Below are positions 10,936 through 23,700 of a stretch of DNA of 64,000 bases, piece by piece. Positions within the stretch are counted from its first letter, which is position 1, and each line of letters opens with the position of its first letter. The position numbers and the translations under genes are program-made. The stretch is from NCBI GenBank assembly GCA_024449915.1, contig JAMZAV010000167.1, positions 62,001 through 126,000 of the forward strand, written 5' to 3'. The notes under the pieces are model-generated. The model worked only from the letters and a program-made list of their open reading frames with translations. It ran no database searches and was not told the DNA's origin. The DNA comes from Sweltsa coloradensis. Its lineage: Eukaryota > Arthropoda > Insecta > Plecoptera > Chloroperlidae.

Positions 10936-12842
10936 CCAGACTGTCTGTACAGTTTGATAAAAATAGAGGTCCTAAAATTTAGTCAAACATACTAATATTA
11001 TTATGAAACAGGATTTTTCGAGAACAGAGTATAAGAGATTTTGCTACCGACATACCTAAGTAGTAATCAATGTTAGATAAGATTAGATTTATTTTGACGC
11101 TGTTCAATTACATTTTAGATGGTGCAACAAGTACAACCATTGTAACATTAGCAGGTGGTTTATTAGGGGTTAGAGAAGAATGTACGGTAGACGAGAAATA
11201 ATTATGATGTGTTCCCGATATCCTTCCTATCATACGTTGATAGGCATTTCCCAAAAAGGAATGTTTTCAAATCCATGGGTAAAATTGAAGTGAGATCTCT
11301 ATATCCAAAGTAGGTCAAATCATAACTTTATAGAATATTTTGAGCATGTTAAAAAAAGGGTAAAAGACTTGATTAGGGAAGAAAAGCTTCTTACTATGAT
11401 ACGCAAATTAGGGATGCTGAAAATAAGACTATAGCTACATGGGATATAATAAACAGCTATTTGGGCAAAAAGCAGGGACGGGTCAAAGAGGATAATATAC
11501 CACGCAAGGGTAGCAAGTGCTTTTAATATCTACTATTGCTGAAAAAACAATAGGCAACGCTGTTGACTCAGTCAGTGGACGAATGTACAAGATTATTAGC
11601 TATTAGAGAAATTACAGAAATGATGCTCCGTGCAAGTGCTGGAGGTAATAAATTAAAATGAAGTAAATCTGCTGGGTGGGATGAAGTTCCTAGTAATAGT
11701 AAAATGCAGGTGTTTTTCTAGCACAGCCATTGGCTGCAATGTAACTTTTCATTCCTTACGGGGAAATTTCCTGTTACAGCCATGTGGGCGATTGTGAAAC
11801 CAACTAAAAAAAGAGAAATAAAGGTCATAAGTAACTACAGACAAATCTCTCTTAATTGACTGTGTTTTCAAAAATTCTCGAAACCATTTTTAGAACTAGG
11901 CCTAGATTAATGTATTTTTTTAGAGGAAAATAAGGTAAAAGTGAAGGGTTACTCAGCGATGTTTTTAATCCGTACCTACTTTGTTGAATTATCACTAGAA
12001 CAACCACAACAGAGTAATTTTAAATGATTTTTTTACAAGCGCACACAAGTGTTTATAAAATAAACACAAAACAACATGCACTAACAACACTTAACAAACA
12101 GCCACTATCACCTCCACCGACCTCCACCAAACCTCCACACGTCGCCATCTTCGAACTCAAATCCAGCCTAAACCAGTGCTATCAACTTATGAGATAAAAA
12201 ATGAAATTCCATGCACAACTGAGGCGTTGCCCCCAACCCCCACCGGGGCTCTGCCACTGGACCCCAACTCATACCCAACAAGCCTTCCGAATGGCCAAAA
12301 AACATACTCAAATCAACGTGCGCCGACTTAAATCACTCCACAAACCATGTAAGTAACATCGCTCGATCATTTAAATTACCTTCCAAAGTAATTCCGGTCC
12401 GCTGAGTGATTCTGCATAATTACCGAAAATAATATTCTTAACAAAGAGCAGTTTGGGTTTAGGAAAAACAGCTCCACTACAAAAGCTATGGTTAACTTTA
12501 ATAACTCTGTACATAAGATCATGGATGGTAAAGGTGTAATGTGTACTAATGTGCGATCTAACCAAAGCCTTAGATACGATAAATTATAACATTTTAATAG
12601 AAAAACTTACATATTATGGTGTTGGAGGTGTAGTTGGAAAACGGATTGTTGCAATGAGGAAGCAGAAAGTGGCAATTTCTCTATGGTAGTCCCAAATCTG
12701 ACTGGGAATTACTTAAACATGGGGTCCCCCAGGGCTCTATTTTGGGTTTTTAACATCTACATACATGACTTACCAGCCAGCGAATATGCCATCCGAAATG
12801 AGTGAAATCTTACTTTTTGCTGACAACTCCACTGCTATTTAA

Positions 12843-13285
12843 TTAGTATAAACAATAATTGGACTCATCATGTTCTTTTATTAAATTAATATATTAAATT
12901 AAAGGTAAAGCAATATTTCGGGTACTTTCAGTACTCTTCAAAAGGCAACAAACCAAACAAAACATAAAACTCCGTCTCCCAGCCAAGGTCGACACATCTA
13001 ACAAACACGGCCATCTTGATCTCAATAAAAAATACATATTCAAATAAAAAATAAAAATTATACCACAATCATGCCCACAATAGTTCTATGGCTTGGGGAC
13101 AAACTCTTTCCAAATCGCCGGGAAATCAATGCTGGGAGCACTGATAACATCAGCAGCCACAGACATCAAGGCAGCCTCCTTGCCTTTTGAAGGGTACTGA
13201 AAGTACCCAAAATATTGCTTTACCTTTAATTTAATATATTAATTTAATAAAAGAACATGATGAGTCCAATTATTGTTTATACTAA
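12843..13285. mobile_element. Foldback DNA element flanked by TTAA
   Basis: Two nearly perfect inverted arms of about 104 bp (12843-12946 and 13183-13285) start TTAGTATAAACAATAATTGG. TTAA lies at both edges (12839-12842 and 13286-13289). TTAA targets are used by piggyBac and Kolobok elements, but the termini do not start CCC, so the superfamily is undecided. The interior has no gene. Confidence 0.7.
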
Positions 13286-13348
13286 TTAAACCTAACTGTT
13301 CTAAGAATCTCAGTAGTTATAAAATCCACTGCTATTGTTAGGGGTAGC

Positions 13349-15018
13349 CAGGGGCGTAACTAGGGTACTAATATTACCCGGGTAAGATGCGGTGGAAGGG
13401 ACTTCAAGGAAAGTAGCAGGGGGGCTTGGGGGGCGAGCCCCCCAACTACAGCGCCGCAGGCGATTTTTTGAAAATTTGGGTTTTTAGAGTGATTTCTGAG
13501 CGTTTCAGATAAATTACCGGACTGAATGCAAAAGTGAAATAATTTCGTTTATGTAGTGCAAAAAACAGAAAAACACCCAAATCTTCGATGTCAGTAGAGG
13601 GTTCTGGGACAAACAAATAGTCAGTCTTTTTACTTACCAAATAATTAACAAATCGTTAAAATCAAACCTTGAAAAATAATTTTTAATTTTTAACAACTTT
13701 AGTAGGCGAAGATTAATATTTCATCTAGGATAAGTTATAGTTTAACTTTAATTTATTGTTATTATCAAAACAAACTAAACGTATACTTTGAATGAAAATA
13801 GTTAAAAATAATTTAAAGTACTTACAAATAAATATACATATTACTATAAGGTAGGCCTACAAGATAAGCCATGCTTGCCTTGAACACTCAAAAATGTTGT
13901 TGATGAAAAAAATGTATAGTTATAGTGATGATGAATTAAAATGCATGGTCTGACTTACGTTCTGATGACGTTCTGAGTCTGATTTAGTTAGTTAGTTATT
14001 AGGGTTTAAGGGCACACAACACTAAGGTTATTAGTGGGTGTGTGTGTGTGATGTGATGTGTGTGATGTGTTTTAGAGTGTGTGAATTAGGAATAAACGTA
14101 GGAACACATGTAGATTCAAACGAGATTTCCGGTTTGTTTGCGATTTCTCCTTGTTCTTGTACTTTTGTTGTCCTATCTTGAGTTTCATCGTGGCGATTAT
14201 TTTGAGACTGTAGTAAACTTTGCACATGATTTTTTAATAACAAATGAGTCTAGAAAACTTTGAGTTTTTGTCTCTTCATGTTTATCTTTTATGTACTATA
14301 AAAAAGTGGACACAAATCACACATTAACATATTAACAAAAACCGAAAAGCGCAAAAAAGTCGTAGGACCTACTTGTTTTAATCACTATATTGTTTAGTTT
14401 GTAGCACTCGTGATTGTACGTAACCTTACTAATGGGAAAAAACTGCGCTAACAACACAATTAAAATTGAACATCCACAAACTGTAGTATTTCAATACGTA
14501 GCCATGAGCCCACACACGTAAAGTATTTCACAAAACAGTCACTTAATTCACATACGTGGAAACGAAATAATTCGATATGAAACACTCACTGTTGAATTTC
14601 TACATAATGTAGCTAGACTTCCGACACTGTCAATCCTTGTAAGGTCAAGACAAGACTGAAACGAAGCGAAAATGAGCAAAATAACGGTCGTCAACCCCAT
14701 ATTGTCAAGTGAGTGTCTGTATTTCCAGGAATCGAGCTTGTTTGAGATGAATGGCATGCACTGACCATTGACCAATCCACCCCCTCCTCCCCCGCCCCAT
14801 GACACCTGCACACCACGTGCGATCCTATATTACCTCCAGACACCAACCCTTCGCTTTTGAGTTGTCGAGAACAAACAAAAAAGTCCTCGGTTGATTTTTT
14901 GCGACATTTTTGCGGTTGGTCCTGGTGAAATATTGTAATCATTGTATTGTAGGCTAGTTACGTAGGGAATTTTTACCCGGGTATTTACCCGGGTTACCGA
15001 TGCCTAGTTACGCCGGTG
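13349..15018. mobile_element. hAT-type element inside the LINE relic
   Basis: It starts CAGGGGCGTAACTAGG, and the right end reads CCTAGTTACGCCGGTG, which is the complement of the left apart from two bases. The 8-bp duplication GGGGTAGC is perfect (13341-13348 and 15019-15026). Subterminal 'ttacccgggtaa' motifs lie at both ends. The 1670 bp show no intact transposase. Confidence 0.88.
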
Positions 15019-15850
15019 GGGGTAGCGATGAAATCAAATCAATAGGGAATACTTAATTGGTGACAAAAGAAATAAGACTGATGGTTTGAACCAAATAGGC
15101 TGAAGTTAAATGGTAGCAAAACCAGCATAATCAATTTTAAAGCACAGGGAGTATTTGAAAAGATTCACTATACAGTGCGGGACATGGTCTATTGATAAAG
15201 TAAAATTCTTCAGGCTGCTAGGCTTCACAGTAAGCTCTGCATGCTTTGCTCTAAAAATGCTTAGACGCTAAGTTAGCGTCGACGCCTTTAAAATTGTCTT
15301 TCTTGCGAACGTACAATCTATAATTAATTATGGTATTCTGCTTTGGGGTGCCACATTGGGCGCTCTAAGAATCTTTTATATCAGAAAAAACGGTGCGTAT
15401 TCTTGCGAAGTTTACAAGTAAAACTTCTTGCCGTGAGCTTTTTTAAATCTTTGTCTTTTAACCGTCCATTGTCTTTATATTTATGAGGTGTTTGTATATG
15501 TGAATAATCATTTATTAAATAAAAATAGTGACATACATAGTCACAATACAAGGCAGAAGAGTTACCTACACAAAAACAGCTCTAGGCTGCAAATGTTGAG
15601 TCGGGATCCAGCTTATGCGGGGGTGGAATTATTCAATTACTTGGCAGAAAGACTTAAAAGACTGGATATCAGCCTTAACTTATTTAAAAGTAGGATTAAC
15701 CTCTATTTAAAAAAACATAGCTTTTATAGCGTTACGGAGTACAAACTTGCCAAGAGCTGCCCATGAAACCATTGCTTAGATTATTTTTATTCAAAGTCAT
15801 TTTGTGGTTTATTCACACAGGCACAGAGGAAATCTCATTTGACTTGAATT

Positions 15851-16659
15851 GTAAGACTCAAGTCACTGCGCTCCCTCATCTAACAAGACCATTGAGTAGG
15901 GTTGGGATTCGATTTTAAATTCATAATCAATGTCAAACCAATAATTTCAACATCACATCAAAATTCTTTTCGACATCAAAAATAAATAAAAAAGTGTTTT
16001 TTTTTGTTTGTTTTTTTTTAAATTTATTTTCCCTCTTTTTAATGTAGGCTAAAAATAGGTGATGTAATAATGCAAAAGGTAAAATATATGGTTTTTACAT
16101 GGTTCCAAGATCATTTTTTTTTAAAATTTAAAGATGGCAAATTGATGTCGAATTAAGTTGTTTAATACCAGAACCCGTCCCGTTTTTAAAAACCTCGACA
16201 ACACAGTCCTATGACTTGGCGATTATTTTTTTTAGTTAGCTTAAAGAAATAAAGACTAATAAAACAGGAAATGATAATCCTATTACACCATAAAGCTGTA
16301 TACTGTCATTTTACTATAAATTCCAACATATTGTTAAACACCCTAACATACAGTGAAAATGTTATTGTTTATTTATGTTATTGGTATATTAACACCTAAA
16401 CAACACTAAAACAACTAAAAACCTACAACTTCAACAGCAGTTCAAGTCGAATTGAATTGAGTAAGTGGCTTCGAATGACAGTTATATACAATGGTCAAAC
16501 AGTTTCACTCAATGTGAATAATTCAAGTCTGTGGCATATGCGGTGTATGCTATTTTTATTTTATTGTGTGGTTACTTTTGGCTCATATACATGCCAAATG
16601 GCCATTCTTTCCAAAAAGAACTGTTGCAACAATGGGTTTTTAACTTGACTGGTGTAGGG
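15851..16659. other. Intergenic stretch, nothing recognised
   Basis: This is A/T-rich sequence with one possible solo hAT-like end ('tagggttgggattcgat' at 15898) but no partner. No exon, RNA gene or bounded repeat was recognised. Confidence 0.5.
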
Positions 16660-17110
16660 TTTGTGTGCGAAGGTGTTCACAACCTACAGTGAGATACAGA
16701 CCTAGTCTATCCAGAAGCCAGCGATTTAGCCGCGGTTGTTTAACCAGTTCCCACTCGAACACTGAAGTTAAGCGACATCGGGCGTGGTCAGGGGTCGAGT
16801 GGGTCGCTTGCCCTGAAACACACGTATATCGCTGGCTAGAGCAGACTAGGGTTCGTAAGCTTGTGTGACAGCTTCGTTCTCCTTGGCGCCGTCTGCTCGG
16901 CAGTCCGGGTTAGTGGAGGAACCTATATGACTGTCAAAAGTTACACCGTCCTTTCGGATGGGACGTAAAGCCGTTGGTCCCCTTGGTACTTTTCGGTAGG
17001 AGTAGGCTATGTGCCGGTACCGGGTTTCCCCTCCTCCCTTCTCTATTAAATTTGCACTAGTGGGCTACATTGCCTGTTGCAAATAAATAATAAATAATAT
17101 ATAAATAAAT
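16660..17110 (+). mobile_element. 5S rRNA-derived SINE (SINE3 type)
   Basis: Near 16750-16825 the sequence 'ctgaagttaagcgacatcgg' followed by 'gcgtggtcaggggtcgagtg' tracks the internal promoter region of 5S rRNA. The body continues with 'gtctgctcggcagtccgggt' and 'cctttcggatgggacgt', and ends in an AAATAAATAA-rich tail. A second copy lies inverted at 43905-44385. Such SINEs borrow a 5S pol III promoter and depend on a partner LINE for movement. The start is approximate. Confidence 0.75.
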
Positions 17111-17261
17111 AAAATAATAAAATAAAAAGTTGTGTACTTTAGTAGATGGATAGAGGTTATAACTTATAGTTATAAGAAAGATGATGAAATTAAAATACAA
17201 AATGTGATTAAGAAGTGAATAAACACATAATTAATATGGTAGAAGCCTTAAAAAAAGGTGA

Positions 17262-17267
17262 TTTATT
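17262..17267 (-). terminator. Candidate poly(A) signal for MRPS23
   Basis: AATAAA on the minus strand lies about 170 bp past the MRPS23 stop codon. It is a plausible signal in an A/T-rich stretch. Confidence 0.35.
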
Positions 17268-17433
17268 TTAATAAAATAAACACAATAATATACAGAACAT
17301 AATATAAGCCCTACAGTCTAAGATACCTAATGGTATGTCAAGATACGTTACATACATTATGTAAACAACATCACATTTACTTACTGCAACATTTCTCACA
17401 ATGAACACATCCACTAACTACAAATTAAATAAT

Positions 17434-17767
17434 TTATTTAAATAGATCCTCCATACTAATTTTTTCTTTAGCAGTAGACTTAGTTACTCGCTTTTGAGCT
17501 TCTTTAAATGAAGAAGCTAAACTGTCAGGAAGTTTTTTAGTTAAATTGTCATTAGCGTTTTTGGTGACTGATTGGTTTTGTTTTTCTTTTAATGCCACAG
17601 AATCAACATTAATAAGTTTAAGTGCAGAATCAAATATATCAGATTCATTTAAATTTCCTTCTTCTTTCAGCCGTTTGTAATGAGAGATGAACTTCTGTGT
17701 GGTAGTTTCCGTAACATGGTTATTCATATCAATGGTAGCAACACTTTTACATTGCTTTTGAAATTTT
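17434..17767 (-). CDS. MRPS23: MRPS23 last coding exon
   Basis: The acceptor is 'catttacag'. The exon is 334 nt, opens with the A that completes GCA (Ala), and reads KFQKQCKSVATIDMNNHV before the conserved 'FISHYKRL'. It ends at TAA (17434-17436). The C-terminal part is rich in lysine, serine and alanine and poorly conserved, as is usual for this family. Confidence 0.82.
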
Positions 17768-20700
17768 CTGTAAATGAAAGATTGTACTAATACAATAGAT
17801 AATCATTAAATACAAGTTAATATCAAGCACATATCAAATTAAGTGCCTAATATAATTTTGTGCCAACCCTCAATGATTAAACTTGCAAGATCGTAATTTG
17901 AGAGTGAAATTGCTTGCGAGTTAGATAATGTACTCAGATTGAGATTGACTATAATGCACAATGTGTTTTCCCACAATAATATTAAGAGTAAAATCTGCAT
18001 GGTAACAACAAGTTGTTTTTTTTTCCTTTTTTTTCTTTTTTTTCTTTTCTTTTCTTTTCTTTTCTTTTCTTTTCATTCTCGCACCCTTTTTATATATTTG
18101 ATTCATTCATTAAATGCATATACTAATATCATTCAATTTGTTACCAAAATTCTTGTTGAATGCATGTTGTTGTATGCTACTATTTCAAATATTACGAAAA
18201 TATAATTTATTGTTGTTTCTGCATCTTTTTTTTTTAATTAGATTTATGTTGTTCCTCCTTTGTAAATCAGTTTTTATAACTGAATAGGATAGACGTTAAA
18301 TAAATAATAATAAATAAATAAATAAATATTGATATTAATAATGAATAGTGATATCGTGAAACTCGTCAAGCATCTCGTAAAGATTAGCTGCTATGCTCGA
18401 AGGTTGAAATCAGAGGGGTTGGAATTGATTAATTATTAATTTATTTTTATTACCTATACAATAGGCTATTTGCATGAATTTTATATTTAAGTTAAACATA
18501 TTTATCTCTAGAGAAGAAAACGTCCTGAATCCAAATATCGCGTTTATTTTATGTTAAAAAAAATGTTTTGACATAGATATTGTGACTTGAAGTGTAGTAT
18601 TTTGGAACATACTGTGAAACGCGCTGTCATTGGTCATTCCATTATGACGTACCTATTTACGCTCTACACGGGCGATGATGCGTGGCCCAGAGCTTGTCAA
18701 AACAGTGCTACCGCAGCCTGTTGTATTGTTGCCGAGAGATAATCCAAAACACTTGGCATTCTAAAGATATTATTTTTGCGTTATACTGCACAGTATTTGG
18801 AAGACCGTGGCTAATATAGGGCCTCATTATGTCACACTTTTGGCACGGAATTTAAACATCATTTTTAAAACGACGTTTTTAATTATTTTTTGTAAAATAC
18901 ATCAAGTGCTTCAAATTTTGTTTTGAAACTGTTTAGAAGTGTAAAATCATATACGCAACTCGAAAAAAATATTAAAAAATCTCATGCAAATAGCCTATTA
19001 CAAAGTCTACAGGAGCCCAGCACAATTTTAGACTAGAACATATGCAAGGTGAATGGAACATGTACCGTATCGGACCGAATATAGCGCGATGTTTTTTTCC
19101 GAAAATACGATCTCAAAAACAGCACTCGCGTTATTTCCGCGCGCTTGCATTTGAAATAGCGCCTGAACATAGGGCACCCGCAAAACAACTCTCGCCCATC
19201 GGCTGCTGCGCATCGCCCCGCCTACCCACTCCCCGCCAGCCGATCAAATTTTAGAAATTGAAGAAATTTTAGAATTTAGATTTTAGAAATTTCTAAAAGT
19301 TACTCGTCCGTGCAACAATACACTCGCCTCAGGCGAGCGCCAAATTCAAGCCCTGGACAGAACCAATAAAGCTCATCCATCAACGCGACAGGAAAAAGCG
19401 TTCGCGAAGCGGACTAGTTTAGCCAAAGATGCAAATAAGTTCCACCACAAATACCTGCTTCTGAATGCTAGCTAAATTTTATTGTCTGCAATCGAATCTG
19501 CATTCTGCAATTCTTTTAGTACAAGGTCCCAGACCCAAAATTTAAAAAAATATCAGGGGGAGATAGATACATATAGGCCTATAGAACTTTCAACTTTTTT
19601 TTTTTTTTTATATGCAGAAAGCTTGATTTTTCAATCATTTTTCTTCCTGGCCATCCAGTAAATATGTGCTTCCTTCTCTGGCCCGCTCAGGTCATTTGGC
19701 AGGGCGTCAATGTCAGATTTAAGTGCGGCGCAGCTGCTGAAGAGGTGCGCTCTGTCCTGAAAACCCGATGTACATAGTTTGCAAGTTGCTGGTTCCTTTG
19801 TGATTTGAAATCGACTCAGGTGGTGCTGCAGGACGTCATGTCCTGTGGCCAGCCGGAACTGCGCTGTTGCCACCTTTCTTGTCCAGGATTTGTCTGGCCC
19901 TTTGAGGACCTCGTCCCACCATGGTTTGTGATACATCTTGGCCTCTTGAAGTCTTCCATAGGATGTCTTGAGGCCCTCCTTGGCAAGGTTTTTGGCAGAG
20001 TTGTAGGAGATACTCGCCGTGTCAGGGGCAGACTTCTTTGAGCCCAACTTGGCTAGCGCGTCAGCCTTCTCGTTGCCCAGGATGTTGCAGTGGCTGGGCA
20101 CCCATTGAATTTTAAGCACTTTTCCATGCATCACATTTTTTATTAAACTCTTTTTAAGAGACAGGGAGGCTTCTTCACATTTTTCATTTTCATTTTTTTT
20201 TTTTAATGACAAATTTTGTCTTTTTGAGTGGAAAGGTTGGTGTTTCTGCGATTTTCTCTACTGCTCTGGAGATGGCATTTATTTCTGCATCAAAAATGCA
20301 CGAGCCGGGGGCCAGCGGGTGCGCCACATCAAAGAAGATGCAATGGAAGCCAAAGCCAGTAGGCCTATTCCTCCCCGAGCTGTTTCGGGAGCCGTCCGTA
20401 AAAACATGCACCCATTCGAATATTGGGTAGTGCTTCTTCAGATGCGCTTTGATAAGCACTTTCAGCTCGGACTGGCTTTTTTCCTCCTTCTTGCACATAC
20501 CTTCCACTAGAAGATTGAAGTCAATTTTGATAGTTGAGTTTGGAAGGCTATTGACATCTAGGCTGGCAAGCTTTTGTCGAGGATGGTGTAGCAGGTCCGG
20601 ACAGTGCTCCGTTTTTAGGAGTGTTGTCTTTTGGGCAAAATTTGTGTGTCCTGCTGCGCTCGCCGTTGGAAAGGCTAGCCAAGATGTGTCAATTCTCGCC

Positions 20701-23700
20701 AGTTTTTCATGCAGTATGATGGCTTTCTGCTCTAGTCTCTGTATTAGAGGCTCTACTTTACAGTAGGCTTCCATTGCTGCCACCGGTGTTGTCTTTACTG
20801 CACCGCTGGCTAGTCGAAGGGCCTGATTCTGGATTTTGCCGAGTATATCAAGGTTATGCTGCGCCGAGGTGACAAAAACTTCTGCTCCGTACTCAAGGAC
20901 CGGACGCACATAGGTCTTGTAGGTGAGAACCAGTGTGTCAATCCTGGCTCCCCAGGACACTCCGGCCGCACGTTGCATCAGACGCAGCCTCTTTTTAGCC
21001 TTCTCAGCAGTTTTCTCGAAATGGGACTTGCCGGTGAGCTTCTTGTCGAGGATGGCTCCGAGGTAGGTGACGTGCTCCTCTTTTTTGAGCTGCTGTCCCC
21101 CGATGTACAGCTCGAGGGTGGGGTCTTCCTGTTTGAAAGTGAAGACCGTGTAACACGATTTGTTAGGGTTCACCATGAAGCGACGGGATGCAAGCCAGCC
21201 AACCAACATACTTAATGCGGTGGAGAGCATTATCTGCAGGCCGCCGAGGTTCTTGCCTGTGGCATAGACAAAGAAGTCGTCAGCGTAGACCTTGATATAG
21301 ATTCCTGGCAGGATCTTGACCAGCTTAATTCCTCCGTTGACTGCAATTTTGAATATAGTTGGGGCGGTGATGGTGCCTTGTGCCACACCGGCAGAGATGT
21401 ATCTTGTACCGCTTTTCACACCCTTGTAGGCGACTTTTATTCTTCTGTGATTGATGAAGTCATGCAGCCACTTGATGAGGTTGTTTGGTATTTTGCTCTT
21501 CTGCATCTCTTTTATGGCGTGGGTTCGATCAGTGACGTCGAAAGCTGCAGACAAATCAATGGACACAGCCACTGTGGTCTCTTGTCTGGTGAAGCCTTCC
21601 TTGGCATGTTGAGCAATGTATGCCACCTGGTCCACTGTCGATCTGTTTTTCCTGTAGCCAGCCTGATCTATGCTGATGATGTTGTTTTCTTCCAGGTAAG
21701 TTTCCAGTCGGTGGTTTACCATACGCTCTGCTGTTTTTGCAAGTGCACTCGTGAGGGCGATTGGGCGATAACTGCTCGTTTGATTCGCGTCCTTGTCCTT
21801 TTTCAGGATGGGTGTGATGACTCCCATCTTCCAGCTCTGAGGCACTTGGTCTACCCAAGATTTGTTTACAAGGTAAAGAAACTGTTCCCTGAAGAATGGA
21901 CCAGAGTGCTGAAGAAGCTCGGCGTGTATTCCGTCCTCTCCAGGAGCCTTCTTCTTGTCCACATATGGATTGCTAGATGCAACTCCTTGTCGCTGAAAAG
22001 TCTTTGTAGGGGTCGTCCAACTCTTTGTATCTGGGCTTCTCTACCAGAAACTTCTTTTTTCCAGCAGGGATGCTGATAGAGTGAAAATGTCGGCAGAAAA
22101 ACTCAGCCTTTTGCTTGATCGAGGTCGCTTCTTTGTTGTTCAGCAGGAGTGGAGCATTCCGGTCGTCCGTCTGTGACCACTTTCCACAGAGTTGCGAGAA
22201 GAAGTGGTGAGCTTTAATCGCATCCTCTCTGTAGTCAAGGCTCTGTAGGTATTCTGTGTATTCTTTGTGCTTGGCCTCCTCAATCGCTGCTGTGAGCTGC
22301 TTTTGTGCCTCGTTGAGCTTTTCTCTTGTTTCGTCTGATTGTTGTGTTTTGGCGTCTTTTCGGCATGCGTTTCTTGTTTGTCGCAGTGCCTCCAGGTCAT
22401 CATTCCAAAAGACCTTGAAGTCTTTCACCGCGCCTCTTGGGATGTTTTTCTTAGCTGCCTCTAGAAGGTTTTTTACCAGTAGTTTTGAGTCCTTGTTTGT
22501 GTTGCCAGTTATTTGGGTTTGCTCCGATAGCAGTTCCAGGTCATTCTCGAAGTTGTCCCAATTAGCCTTCTTGAAGTTCCATTTAAAGAGGGGCGGTGGT
22601 CTCTGGTGCGTCTGGTTGATTGGGGATAGCTTAAGAATCTTGTGACCGAGTCCGGAGGGGCAGTCAAGATTTTTCTGTGCGTACTGGTCTACAAGATTCT
22701 GATGGAGGAAGGCCAGGTCCGGACGCGACTTTGTTCCATTAGTGGTCAGGTTGGTCCACGGGTCATCCTCAGGGTCAAGCAACAAGAGCGAGTTGGCGGC
22801 CGTGAACTCCTCGACCAGCTGTCCGACTTTAGTTGTACTGGCGTAGTTCCAATCTTTGTTTGGCGCATTGAAGTCCCCAAGGATGATTGTGTTGTGGGTA
22901 ATGAGCAAGGTCTCGAGCGCCTCAGGTATATTATTGGGCGGATTGTAGATCATGTAGGTTGTGGTCTTCCTGCCTTCCATCCAAACCTCGATGCAAGCAA
23001 TCTCGATCAGGTCTGTCTGCTCCCCCATCGTGTGGATCGCCTTGAAATTGGACACAAGGCTGCTTTTTACGCCAATGATCAGGCCACATGCAATTTTCTT
23101 TTTGGGGCGTTTCGCTTCCAGAAAGTGGAGCGTGTAGCCGGATGCCTGCAGGTCTTTAAGGCCTTTGTGTCCTGTCTGGGCATGTTGTCCTGCCTCTGAA
23201 ATACAGTAGATGTCAGTCTTTTCTTTGTCGATTGATAAGAGGAACTCAGCAAATTTTGTCTTGGATATGCCTCCAGCATTCCAGTAAAGAATTTTGGGGC
23301 GGCTGCTGGGCGCAGGGGTGCATCTCGAAGAAGGGGGTTTGCCTGCCTGGCCTGCAGCGGCCGCATCTCGTTTGCCTCTATGGGCGTCAGTCTCACCATT
23401 TTGATAGCCAGTGGCGTTCGTGAGTCGTCTTTGCTCTGGGGCCTCCTGCCACCAGTCCAGGGGGTACGTGGTCCCGACTTGTAGGTCGTTTGTTGTAGTA
23501 GACCGGACGTGCGACTTCTTCACCCACAACGTGCCAAACTGTTGCATGAAAGCAATGAGCGCTGCTTGATCATTTGACGCGGTGTCCCAGGGTAAGCTCT
23601 CCGGGTCCAACTAAATGTTGAAGTATTTTCACCATCAATTTGCACTTTTGGGTTATAATAAAACCAAAAATTACTTTTATTTTTACCCTAAATACCCTAC

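Larger units (their letters stand above)
11330..15850 (+). mobile_element. Decayed non-LTR retrotransposon (LINE) with nested insertions
   Basis: Reverse-transcriptase pieces appear in broken frames on the plus strand: 'WDIINSYLGKK' near 11440, 'KSAGWDEVPS' near 11670, 'EQFGFRKNSST' near 12450, 'GVPQGSILG' near 12722, 'NYGILLWG' near 15330, and a C-terminal stretch of 92 residues at 15488-15766 with 'HSHNTRQKSYLH'. The order is that of a CR1/Jockey-like RT followed by its C-terminal extension. It is split by a TTAA-flanked foldback element (12843-13285), a hAT element (13349-15018), and an unidentified stretch of about 400 bp near 11990-12400. Stops and frameshifts make it a pseudogene. Confidence 0.75.
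19595..23612 (-). mobile_element. 5'-truncated I-group non-LTR retrotransposon, decayed
   Basis: On the minus strand the order is APE-like endonuclease, reverse transcriptase, RNase H and a C-terminal zinc motif, followed by a 3' poly(A) run (T run at 19595-19609 on the plus strand). RNase H after RT places it near the I, Nimb or Ingi groups. No ORF1 is seen: the reading frame is open up to the 5' boundary near 23612. Frameshifts near 21960-21995 and 20190-20215 show it is dead. It lies in the MRPS23 intron on the same strand as the gene. I could not identify a target duplication. Confidence 0.85.

Noticed and set aside
14548..14942. Overlapping minus-strand frames with a glycine run
   Set aside because: They lie inside the hAT element and show no transposase motif or splice context.
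21378..22076. 232-residue plus-strand reading frame
   Set aside because: It is antisense to the LINE reverse transcriptase and endonuclease and has no family signature.
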